Source: Polyangiaceae bacterium
GTDB lineage: Bacteria; Myxococcota_A; Polyangia; Polyangiales; Polyangiaceae
Length of the DNA: 64,000 nucleotides
Direction: 5' to 3'
Assembly: GCA_041389725.1 (NCBI GenBank)
Contig: JAWKRG010000009.1
Coordinates: 124,001-188,000 of the forward strand
Shown: positions 45,695 through 53,496 of the stretch, in pieces
How positions within the stretch are numbered: position 1 is the first letter of the stretch
Layout: each line of letters begins with the position of its first letter
Notes under the pieces: generated by a model
What the model was told of the DNA's origin: nothing
Databases searched by the model: none
Seen by the model: only the letters and a program-made list of their open reading frames with translations
Made by a program: the position numbers and the translations under genes

Positions 45695-47611
45695 TCAGTG
45701 GACGGCGCCTACGAGCCAGGCGAAGGCAGGGACGAGCACTTCTTCGGGCGATGCGCCCCCGCGGTGGGCCGCGCTGGTGCCAGCACCCATCGGCTCCAGT
45801 CGGAAGCCGTGGTCCGCGAACACCAACACGAGGGTGCGCGGCGATTGCTTCAGCATATGCTGCGCGAGCGCGTCCGCCGTTTCGTCCGCCAGCGCGTCGA
45901 GCCGCTGAACCAACGGACCGCCTGGGACATCAACGGCCGATTCGACGATGTCGAGCTTGTAGAGTTCTCGCTGGCCAGCGCGAATGCGCCGCAGGGTAGC
46001 GGCGGCCCGTCCGCGCGCGACCGGCACTTCGCTGGGCGTCGACCCGGTCATTTCGCGGAGTCCCTGGGCGCCGCGGCCCAGTAGCTCGAGCTGGGTCTCG
46101 GTCGTGGTGGGCAGCGCCGACCACATCAGCAGCCGTTCGGTCAGGGCAGCGTGGGGACCCACGCGGCGCTTCAATCGCTCGTTGACCCGCAGCCCCAGAT
46201 CGAAGCGCATGCCGTCCACCAGTACCAATTGCACCGAGCGGGCGCCGTGCAGCCGCGCCATGCGCAGAGCGATGTCGGGAATGTCGAGCACCATGGTCGG
46301 TCGCTTGCCGCGCACACGCAGAGCATCGAAGGCCTCGCTGTAGCTCTTGTCGAAGCTCGTCGCCCAGGTGCTCAGCACCGTCTCGGCCTCCGGAGCTTCG
46401 CCGCGGGCATGAGCTTCGCTGAGCGGGACGTAAGACGAGACGAACATACGCTCGATGACGGCTAGCGGCTTGGGCCCGCGCGCCGCTTCCAGATCTCGCA
46501 TGCAGCCCTGGACGTCGATGCGTACCGCGCTCTCCGCTGCAGTTTCGCCGCGTGCGTCCGCTGCGGCAGTCGTCTCGGCTTCACCATCGGCCATGCCGCC
46601 GGTGCTCGCCGCCGAGTCGCTCTCGGCGACTCGAGTCGCAGGCGCGTCGGCGCTCGGCGTCGCGGCATCGAACACGTCAGCGCTTGGCGCTGCGGCAGCG
46701 ATCTCATCGGGCTGGGGCTGACGCGGGGCGACCTCGGTGTCCAAGGCACGCTCCACTTCGATGGGTTCCTCCGCGAGCGCGACGTCGCTCGAGGCGCCAG
46801 CGGCGTGTATCGGCTCGCTGCCGGGCGCCGCCGCGGGTTCCTCTGCGGGCACCGTGTTGTCGCGGAGCAGCGCCGCAAAATCGATGGTGTCCATCTCGCG
46901 GTCGTCCTCGCTCTCCACGTGTTCGTCGAACAGGGTCGCCATCGCGCGGGCCAGCGCTTCGGCGTCGCCGTCGTGCGCTAGAGGCGGTTCTGCCGGCGCG
47001 AACAGCTCCACGGCGGGCGGAGCATCGCTCAGCTCCATGGCGCTGGAGCTGGCCCTCACTTCGGGAGCAGCGGCAGGGGCGCGGTATTCGCCGGAAGCGG
47101 GCGTTTGCTCGTGAGGTTCGGGCTCGATCAAGCGACGCAGGGAGATTGGCTCGGCGTAGATCCCCAGGTAGCGATCCTTCGCGTCGAACATCAGGCGCAC
47201 CGGGCGTTCACGAGATGCAGCGATCCACCAGCGCAGGACCGCGCTGTCTTCGGCGTCCAGGGCACCGGCCAGGTTGGCGATGCCTTCCAGGCTGCCGAGA
47301 GAGAGCAGCATCGCCTCCGAGCCCACGAGCCGCGCGCGATAGAGTTGGTCGCTCAGGGACGCGTCCAAGTCGCTGGAGGCACCGACGCCCGGCGGCGCAC
47401 TACCGCGTCGCAACAGGGCATCTTCGACCGCGCCTTCGACGACCAGGGCCAGGCGACCTCGAACTGCGGGGCGCGGCGGCGCCACCCGCACGACGAGCAC
47501 GCCCTCGTCCTCGGCCGCAGACTCCAGCGCAGCACGAGTCTCATCGTCTACCAGATCGACCTCGCCCGAGTCGGGGTGAATGCTCAATGCGTCGGTTGCA
47601 GCCCAGGTCAT
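45695..47611 (-). CDS. PglZ/alkaline-phosphatase-like protein
   Basis: 638 residues in three parts. The N-terminal region (~1-175) has an alpha/beta pattern (LVVRVAPPRPAVRG, SEAMLLSLGSLEGIANLAGAL) and is not recognised. The middle (~180-390) is Ala/Glu/Pro-rich and probably disordered. The C-terminal ~245 residues resemble a PglZ domain of the alkaline-phosphatase superfamily: metal-binding Asp in VQLVLVDGMRFDLGLRV and the metal-binding pair in LVLVFADHGFRLEP, with SPEEVLVPAFAW at the end. PglZ proteins are known from phage-defence (BREX) clusters and as partners of two-component regulators; no BREX gene is present here. The start is ATG 47611. Confidence 0.65.
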   Translation of the reverse strand: MTWAATDALSIHPDSGEVDLVDDETRAALESAAEDEGVLVVRVAPPRPAVRGRLALVVEGAVEDALLRRGSAPPGVGASSDLDASLSDQLYRARLVGSEAMLLSLGSLEGIANLAGALDAEDSAVLRWWIAASRERPVRLMFDAKDRYLGIYAEPISLRRLIEPEPHEQTPASGEYRAPAAAPEVRASSSAMELSDAPPAVELFAPAEPPLAHDGDAEALARAMATLFDEHVESEDDREMDTIDFAALLRDNTVPAEEPAAAPGSEPIHAAGASSDVALAEEPIEVERALDTEVAPRQPQPDEIAAAAPSADVFDAATPSADAPATRVAESDSAASTGGMADGEAETTAAADARGETAAESAVRIDVQGCMRDLEAARGPKPLAVIERMFVSSYVPLSEAHARGEAPEAETVLSTWATSFDKSYSEAFDALRVRGKRPTMVLDIPDIALRMARLHGARSVQLVLVDGMRFDLGLRVNERLKRRVGPHAALTERLLMWSALPTTTETQLELLGRGAQGLREMTGSTPSEVPVARGRAAATLRRIRAGQRELYKLDIVESAVDVPGGPLVQRLDALADETADALAQHMLKQSPRTLVLVFADHGFRLEPMGAGTSAAHRGGASPEEVLVPAFAWLVGAVH

Positions 47612-47755
47612 GTCGTCCCACCTGCCTCGAACTCGGGCCTTTGGCCCACTTTTCCGCGTCCGCGCTCTTGGTGTTGTCAAGACCGAAGCGAGGGCGTCAG
47701 AAATTTGTCGCCGCGGGGCAGCCCAACAATCGCACTTGGCCCAAAGGTTGCGCCG

Positions 47756-47784
47756 TTGACGATCCGTCGGCAGATAAATAACCT
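47756..47784 (+). promoter_or_regulatory. Candidate sigma-70-type promoter
   Basis: A -35 box TTGACG (47,756-47,761), a 17-bp spacer and a -10 box TAACCT (47,779-47,784, fitting TAnnnT). The predicted start is G at about 47,791, which is the first base of the closing stem of the RNA described next. The agreement between promoter spacing and RNA fold is the main support. Confidence 0.5.
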
Positions 47785-47790
47785 GATGAA

Positions 47791-48029
47791 GGTTCCCTCT
47801 GCGGGGCCCGAGAGGAGCAAAGTAACGAATCCCGACAAGCCGTTTGAACCAGGGTGACCCCACCCCGCGACCAAGAGTTAGGACCGGACAACCTCACCGG
47901 GAAAACCAGAGGTTCCGGGGCGTCTCCCACCTAGCAGAGCTAGGGGTTCGAACTTCGCATATCCCTCGGCCCAGGCGGTCAGGAACCCATGAACGGGTCG
48001 GCAGAGATGCTGGCCCGTTCGCCTTTTTT
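47791..48029 (+). ncRNA. Candidate structured noncoding RNA, ~239 nt
   Basis: The 517-bp gap 47,612-48,128 has no credible gene, but it has a promoter, a terminator and a nested fold between them. The closing stem is GGTTCC (47,791-96) with GGAACC (47,982-87). A second stem pairs GGGCC-c-GAG-a-GG (about 47,804-47,816) with CCCTCGGCCC (about 47,963-47,972). A third is a 9-bp pair, GTTTGAACC (47,842-50) with GGTTCGAAC (47,945-53, one G-U). Between stems two and three is a large asymmetric bubble. The top carries hairpins at 47,884-47,918 (CCGG and AACCTC paired with GAGGTT and CCGG) and 47,930-47,944 (CCTAGC-AGA-GCTAGG). A long irregular hairpin with a central bubble recalls 6S RNA, but no diagnostic 6S sequence is recognised. 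tRNA, tmRNA, SRP and RNase P were considered and do not fit. Confidence 0.5.
47991..48029 (+). terminator. Rho-independent terminator
   Basis: A perfect 7-bp stem GAACGGG (47,991-47,997) / CCCGTTC (48,014-48,020), with an inner CAG/CTG pair, is followed by GCC and six T residues (48,024-48,029). It is the clearest intrinsic terminator in the window. No protein gene ends just upstream on the + strand, which implies a noncoding transcript. Confidence 0.8.
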
Positions 48030-48128
48030 GTGGCCCCAGAGCGATAGAGGCTGCATCCCTCGGGCTCGCCCTGCGAGCGGCAAAGCGGCTCTTTTCGTAG
48101 CCCCGCCACTCGACTAGCGTGTTCGGCG

Positions 48129-48911
48129 ATGAGTGCGAGGAGCGCCAGACGGCTGAGGGCGGTGTGTGCGGCTCTCGCCTTGCTCGGGGTTGCGCATGTG
48201 GCCGCCGCCAGCAAGGTGAAGGGCAAAGTCGCGGGTTGGCAAAACCTGCTCAACCCGGTGTGGAACGAAGCGAAGGACCCAAAGAAGCACGGCTATTCCT
48301 TCCGCGAGCCCGTGCCCACGGTGCGTGCGGACATGCGACGTCTCTTCCCCCACGTCCCCAAGGAGCTCTGCGTTGCCGCGCTCGCGGCGACGCCTCAGCC
48401 GCCACCCAAGATCCCGGTGCTGATTCGCGTTGGTGGAGGCCGGACCACTCCCGTGACCATCGTGGTCCCGCCGGGAACGCAGCTGCAGTTCAAGAACACG
48501 GATCCCTTCAAGCACCGGCTCTACGCCGTCGGCGTCAAGGAGTTCGCCCCGTCGGACACGATCAAGGGCAACGTACGGGCCTGGACCGTGCCGAAGGCCG
48601 GCTCCTACGAGATTCGGGACGAACTCGCCCCCAGCCTCCGCTTCTGGGTGATCGCCGAGCCGAATGTCGCGGGCATCGCCTACCCGTCGTTGAAGGGGGA
48701 CTTCCTGCTGACCGTAGACGGAGAAGGCCCGCACACCTTGCAGGCGTACTTCTCGGGCAAGAAGGTGGGACCGGCCAAGCCCGTCGAGGTCGGCGCGCGC
48801 GACCTGGATGTTTCCCGCGAGCCCCTGAAAGTCGCCGAGGAGAAGAAGAAGAAGAAGGATGGCGACGACGACGATGATGACAAGAAGAAGGGGAAGGAGA
48901 AGGGCGACTGA
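48129..48911 (+). CDS. Secreted cupredoxin-like protein with charged tail
   Basis: 260 residues. A signal peptide (AVCAALALLGVAHVAAA) precedes a domain (~85-210) with a cupredoxin-like pattern: IPVLIRVGGGRTTPVTIVVPPGTQLQFKNTDPFKHRLY (in pieces, ~95-140) and TVPKAGSYEIRDELAPSLRFWVIAEP. The histidine in FKHRLY is in the place of a copper ligand, but a C-x-H ligand loop near the end is not evident, so metal binding is doubtful. The last ~25 residues are a run of Lys and Asp. Its stop overlaps the next start by one base, placing it in a three-gene operon with the MXAN_5187-like and FadL-like genes. Confidence 0.7.
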   Translation: MSARSARRLRAVCAALALLGVAHVAAASKVKGKVAGWQNLLNPVWNEAKDPKKHGYSFREPVPTVRADMRRLFPHVPKELCVAALAATPQPPPKIPVLIRVGGGRTTPVTIVVPPGTQLQFKNTDPFKHRLYAVGVKEFAPSDTIKGNVRAWTVPKAGSYEIRDELAPSLRFWVIAEPNVAGIAYPSLKGDFLLTVDGEGPHTLQAYFSGKKVGPAKPVEVGARDLDVSREPLKVAEEKKKKKDGDDDDDDKKKGKEKGD

Positions 48912-50566
48912 TGCTGCTTTCCCGCTTTTGGTACGTCGTTTTGGCGCTGGTGCTGGGGGGCGCCGTGTTCGTGTTGTTCCTGGCGACGAGCATGTACAAC
49001 CGTGCGGGCTCGCGAGCCATGGGCGAAGGCCTTAGCGCCGATGCCCAGGTCGTGTCCTGGTACATGAAGGATGACGCGCGTCAGCGCTCCGCCCAGCTGA
49101 TCAAGTTCGCTCTCAACCAAGACATCGCCAAGTACCTCGCGAAGAGCAGCGAGAGTGAAGGTGAGCGTCCCCCCGCCGAGGCCCGGGAAAAAGTTGCGGC
49201 GGCGCTGCGTGCGGTGAACGAGAAGATTGACGAGGAGTTCCGCTTCGACGCGGTGTTCGCCGTCGACCAGCACGGCCGCGTCGTGGCCCATCTCGGCTAC
49301 GAGCAGGCGAGTGGCTTGGAGGATTTCGAGCTGGGGGGCTACCCGGTCGTCGCCGACGCGCTCCATGGCTACATTCGCGACGACACCTTGGTGCTCGATC
49401 GACTCTACCGAGTCGTGACTCGACCCGTGGAGTTCGACCTAGGGCAGTTGCCCGCGGGCGCCATCGTCGGGGCCCGCATCATCGACGACCGCTTCGCCCG
49501 CGAACTGAGCGGCCGCACGGGCGCCGCCGTCGCGTTCTACACCCGCGGGCAGCGTGTCGCGTCAGGTGCGCCCGAAGGCTTCGATCGCAGCCAGCTGGAT
49601 CAGATCGTCTCCGATCTGCCGAACCTCGAAGAGGACGAGGAGTACCGCAAGCTGGGTCGTAGCTCGATTCGCACCTTGGCCAAGAGTCTGGGCGTGCAGT
49701 ACACGCGGCTGCCGGGCGAGGCGTGGGAGCTCGGGGCGGGCTTCGCCGTGGGCCGAATGCCAGGACAAGTCGATGGCCCAATGGGCTTCTTCCGCGCCGC
49801 CGACGACAAGGACAAGTCTCAGGCGAACATCCCGCTGGTGGCCGGGCTGACGCTGGCAGCGATGCTGCTAGGGCTTCTGTTCACCGTCTTCGAGCACTCG
49901 CGGCCGCTATGGATCTTCCGCCGCGAAGCTCAACGCCTTGCCAAGGGCGAAGCTGACCAGATGCAGCCCAGCAAGTTCCGCGGCGTCTATCGCAAGATTG
50001 CGGCGGACTTGAACGATGGCATCGACGTGGTGGCGGCCAAGGGTGGTGTCCCGCGGCGCGCCGCGGACTTGAATCAAGTGCTCGGCGACTTGCCGGCGGA
50101 ACCGCAGATGAGCGCCTTCAGCTTTCCCGGGGACTCCGAGCCCGCGGCGCCGCCGAGTCCTGCGGATCATCCCGCCGTGACGCCGAAGGCGAAACCGATG
50201 CCCAAGCCGCCTCCGCGCAAGGGTGCACCCCAACCCCCGCCGGGGCTCGACACGACCATGCCCTCGGAGGGCGTTGGTTCGACACCGGGCGGTGGAAGGC
50301 CGCCTCCGCCGCGACGTGCTGCCGCGGCGCCCGACAGCGGGCCCGGAGACGAGGCGGCGGAGTGGCGTCGTGTGTACGAGGAGTTCGTTGCCACGAAGAA
50401 GCAGTGCAACGAGAACATCGAAGGATTCACCTACGAGAAGTTCGAGCAGACGTTGAAGAAGAACCGCGACACCCTCGTGCAGCGCCACGGCGCCAAGCAC
50501 GTGAAGTTCTCGGTCTACGTGAAAGAGGGGAAGGCGGCCCTGAAGGCCAGCCCGATCAAGGAATGA
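48911..50566 (+). CDS. MXAN_5187-like membrane protein with extracytoplasmic sensor-like domain
   Basis: 551 residues. An N-terminal membrane helix (VVLALVLGGAVFVLFLA), a periplasmic region (~30-295) of Cache-like character (FDAVFAVDQHGRVVAHLGY, GAIVGARIIDDRFARELSGRTGAAVAFYTRG) and a second helix (IPLVAGLTLAAMLLGLLFTVF, ~300-320) are followed by a HAMP-like helix pair, a Pro-rich linker (~400-475) and a C-terminal domain (~480-551: WRRVYEEFVATKKQCNENIE, TYEKFEQTLKKNRDTLVQRHG) that I recall as the MXAN_5187 C-terminal domain of myxobacteria. No kinase or methyl-accepting output is visible. ATG 48911 overlaps the previous stop; its own stop overlaps the next ATG. Confidence 0.75.
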   Translation: MLLSRFWYVVLALVLGGAVFVLFLATSMYNRAGSRAMGEGLSADAQVVSWYMKDDARQRSAQLIKFALNQDIAKYLAKSSESEGERPPAEAREKVAAALRAVNEKIDEEFRFDAVFAVDQHGRVVAHLGYEQASGLEDFELGGYPVVADALHGYIRDDTLVLDRLYRVVTRPVEFDLGQLPAGAIVGARIIDDRFARELSGRTGAAVAFYTRGQRVASGAPEGFDRSQLDQIVSDLPNLEEDEEYRKLGRSSIRTLAKSLGVQYTRLPGEAWELGAGFAVGRMPGQVDGPMGFFRAADDKDKSQANIPLVAGLTLAAMLLGLLFTVFEHSRPLWIFRREAQRLAKGEADQMQPSKFRGVYRKIAADLNDGIDVVAAKGGVPRRAADLNQVLGDLPAEPQMSAFSFPGDSEPAAPPSPADHPAVTPKAKPMPKPPPRKGAPQPPPGLDTTMPSEGVGSTPGGGRPPPPRRAAAAPDSGPGDEAAEWRRVYEEFVATKKQCNENIEGFTYEKFEQTLKKNRDTLVQRHGAKHVKFSVYVKEGKAALKASPIKE

Positions 50567-52079
50567 CGCGCCGCAGTCTCGGGCTTCTGATCGCCGCCGG
50601 CCTGCTGGCGACGACGGCACCTGCCGGGGCCACGGACGTTCTCGATTTCTCCGAGCTGGGGACGCAAAACATGGGGCGCAGTGGCGCCTGGGTGGCTCGG
50701 GCGACGACGCCCCTGGCCACCTTCTACAACCCCGCAGGCTTGGCGGGGCAGCGACTCGGCGCCTCCGCTGACGTCGCGCTCTCCATCGACAAGTTCTGCT
50801 TCACCCGGGCAGGTCCGGGCTCCACGCTACAAGGCGGAGTGAGCTACGGCGGTGAAGTGTGTAGCGAATCCGGGGTGGAGCCCTTGCCCGCGATCGCGGG
50901 CGTGCTGGCCCTTGGGGAGCGCCTCGGCATCGGCCTCAGCGTCGCACCCCCCAGTTTGTACGGCAGCATCATCTTTCCCGAGACCGTGAGCCGCCGCAAC
51001 ATCGCGGGCGTCGAAGCGGATTTCCCAGCGCCCCAGCGCTACCTCCTTCTCGAGAGCAACGGTCTGTTCCTGAACACGACGCTCTCGGCGGGCTATGCCG
51101 TGACTGACGAGGTTCGCGTCGGCGCAGGTTTCATTTGGGGACTCGCCAACTACAAGCTCGCCAACGCCAACCAGAGCGTACCGGTCAATCCGCAGCCGGA
51201 TGGTTCCTACGAAGATCCCATCGACTCGGACATCCAAGCCTCGATCGACGTCACGGACTTGTTCATTCCCGGCTTCGTCGTGGGCGTGCTGGCGTCGCCC
51301 CTCGCGGAGCTAGACGTTGGATTCTCCCTGACCGTCCAAGAGGCCTTCGACGGCCACGGCGATCTGGAGACCAAGGCCAACTACTGGACCGGCAACGGCG
51401 TCTCGGACAATCCCACGGTCGGAAGCAGCACCGCCGCTGGCGAGGACCTCGCTCACTTTCGCCTGCCCAATCCCCTCGACATCCGCTTGGGCGCGCGCTT
51501 TCACTTGCCGCGGGATTCGGCACCAGCGCTGCTCGAGCGCGATCCCCTCGAAGACGACGTGTTCGACATCGAGCTGGATCTTTCCTACACGCGCAACAGT
51601 GCGTACCAGGAAGCCTTGCTGCGCTTTCCGACCGACAAGCTGATCGAAGTGAAAGGTACCGGTGGACGGGCGCCCTTCAATGCGGACGTCCCCTTCAAGT
51701 TGAAGGGCGACACCTTGGGGCTGCGGCTAGGAGGGGACTACAACGTCTTGCCCGGGCGCCTCGCCGTGCGGTGCGCGCCGGTGGTTGGTACGAGCCCGAC
51801 ATCCAGCGGCCCGAGTACATCAACGTGGCATTGCTGGCGAGTCAGCGCATCGGGGTGTCGGGAGGTGCGCAGGTGCGCCTGGGCTCGGTCGACTTGGAAG
51901 CCGCCGTGATGCACGTGATGTTCGCCGAGGTCGACAACGGCGGAAACGGTCGCGTGCTCGCCGTCAGCGGCGACGCAGGCGCGCAACCGCTACCCTTCCG
52001 CTCTGCCTACCCCGTCAATGGCGGCAAGGTACGCCGATCGACCACTTTGCTTTCCCTGGGCGCAACTGCACGCTTCTAG
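50563..52079 (+). pseudogene. FadL/OmpP1-like outer-membrane protein, frameshifted
   Basis: About 505 codons if read through. A signal peptide (LLIAAGLLATTAPAGA) precedes features of long-chain-fatty-acid-type transporters: TQNMGRSGAWVARATTPLATFYNPAGLAG near the N-terminus, then alternating amphipathic strands. The frame from 50,563 is coding-like up to LPGRLAVR (~51,770), then reads nonsense to a stop at 51,909. The frame at +2 continues the protein (AGGWYEPDIQRPEYINVALLASQ...LLSLGATARF, to 52,079). The switch coincides with a direct 5-bp duplication, GTGCG-GTGCG (51,766-51,775). Removing one copy restores a single frame. It may be a recent mutation, a slippage-based switch or a sequencing error. 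Third gene of the cupredoxin-like operon. Confidence 0.75.
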
Positions 52080-52211
52080 CGTCGGGTGGTTTGACGTGGG
52101 CTGCGAGCTTCCGACCTGAAGCGCTCACGACCGCCGGCGGTGTTCCGACGTTGCAGGTGGCAGCACTCGTATTGGTCGCGGGCCGCGAGCGGCTTCCGAC
52201 TGGAAGGGTTC

Positions 52212-52350
52212 CTCAACCGCAAAGACACCAAGAGCGCGGAGAGGCGCCAAGGAATGATTGTGGGTGCGCGAGTGCGCAGCCAAACAGATCTCATCTTGGC
52301 GCGGCTTGGCGGCCCTTTGCGTCGTGGCGGTGAAGAGTAAGCGTTGCTGG
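52212..52350 (+). repeat. Dispersed ~140-bp palindromic repeat, copy B
   Basis: Same element as copies A and C: ACCGCAAAGACACCAAGAGC at the left, CGCCAAGGA, a central GGTGCGC-GAGT-GCGC hairpin, ATCTTGGCG, and GCGTTGCTGG at the right. A short piece at 52,109-52,141 resembles the left flank of copy C, so a truncated extra copy may precede it. It takes up much of the 438-bp gap 52,080-52,517, the rest of which shows only an AT-richer stretch before trxB. Confidence 0.75.
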
Positions 52351-52517
52351 TGGGCTGGCGCACCGGCTTCGGCGGGCGGTTCGGGTCGCGAGTTCGCCTG
52401 TCGCCGGGCAGGGTAATTGCTCGGTTAACCATCGGAAATCAAAGACAAAAAGTAAGAAGCGCGGGTGGGCGATCACACGGGTGGAACGCGCGGGCGGATG
52501 GAGGGATGGTGCGCCTC

Positions 52518-53483
52518 ATGACTCAGCCTCGACTGCACAACGTTCTCATCATTGGTTCGGGCCCCGCGGGGCTGACCGCGTCCATCTATGCAGCTCGCGC
52601 GAATCTTTCGCCCATCTGCATCGAAGGATTCAGCGCGGGCGGACTCATTCCGGGTGGGCAGCTCATGTTCACGACAGACGTCGAGAACTACCCCGGCTTT
52701 CCCAAGGGCGTCACGGGGCAGGAGCTGATGCAGGCGTTTCGCGATCAGGCGGAGCATCAAGGCACGGAGATCGTGACGGCGGACGTGCAAAAGGTGGATC
52801 TCTCAGCTCGACCCTTCAAGGTATGGGTCGGTGAAGACGAGAACGAGCTGCACTTGGCCAAGACGGTGATCATCGCGACCGGCGCGAGGGCGAACTACGT
52901 GGGGCTGGAGAGCGAAGAGAAACTGAAGAACAAAGGCGTCAGCGCCTGTGCGGTGTGCGACGGTGCGCTCTTCCGCAACCAGGACGTCGTGGTCGTGGGC
53001 GGCGGCGACACGGCGATGGAGGAGGCGAGCTACCTGGCAGGTCTGTGCAAGAGCGTGACGCTGATTCACCGGCGCGACGAGTTCCGCGCCAGCCAGGCCA
53101 TGCAGAAGCGTGTGCGCGAGAACGCCAAGATCCGCTTGCTGACCAGCGCGGTGGTGGAGGAGGTGTTGGACCCGGCCGCGGACAAGGTCACCGGCGTGCG
53201 GGTGCGCAATCTGAAGAGCGGCGACCTGCAAACCGTCGATTGCGCGGCCATGTTCGTCGCCATCGGGCATACGCCAATGACCGAGCTGTTCAAGGGCCAG
53301 CTCGAAACCCACGATAACGGCTACTTGAAGGTCAAGCCGGGCACGACTCAGACCAGTGTGGCCGGCGTGTTCGCAGCGGGCGACGTGGCGGACTACGTGT
53401 ATCGCCAAGCCGTGACAGCGGCGGGTACGGGCTGCATGGCCGCCCTTGAGGCGGAACGCTTCCTCCAGGCGCACGAGGAGTGA
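52518..53483 (+). CDS. trxB: Thioredoxin reductase
   Basis: 321 residues, normal for TrxB. The FAD motif is VLIIGSGPAGLTAS, the redox-active disulfide is C144/C147 in SACAVCDGA, the NADPH motif is VVVGGGDTAMEEA with HRRDEFRAS, and the C-terminal FAD motif is GVFAAGDVADYVYRQAVTAAGTGC. It keeps thioredoxin reduced in the cytoplasm. ATG 52518 gives the family N-terminus; ATG 52506 is in frame but sits directly on the GGAGGG Shine-Dalgarno sequence. The next gene starts 13 bp after the stop. Confidence 0.95.
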   Translation: MTQPRLHNVLIIGSGPAGLTASIYAARANLSPICIEGFSAGGLIPGGQLMFTTDVENYPGFPKGVTGQELMQAFRDQAEHQGTEIVTADVQKVDLSARPFKVWVGEDENELHLAKTVIIATGARANYVGLESEEKLKNKGVSACAVCDGALFRNQDVVVVGGGDTAMEEASYLAGLCKSVTLIHRRDEFRASQAMQKRVRENAKIRLLTSAVVEEVLDPAADKVTGVRVRNLKSGDLQTVDCAAMFVAIGHTPMTELFKGQLETHDNGYLKVKPGTTQTSVAGVFAAGDVADYVYRQAVTAAGTGCMAALEAERFLQAHEE

Positions 53484-53496
53484 GGCCGTCCCCACG

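Noticed and set aside
47677..47930. Two short minus-strand frames in the 517-bp gap
   Set aside because: They overlap each other in different frames, have no ribosome-binding site and coincide with the RNA candidate.
47842..47970. tRNA-like T-loop sequences (GTTTGAACC and GGTTCGAAC) suggesting a tRNA
   Set aside because: No matching acceptor stem or anticodon arm can be drawn, and the two segments pair with each other; they are better explained as a stem of the candidate noncoding RNA.
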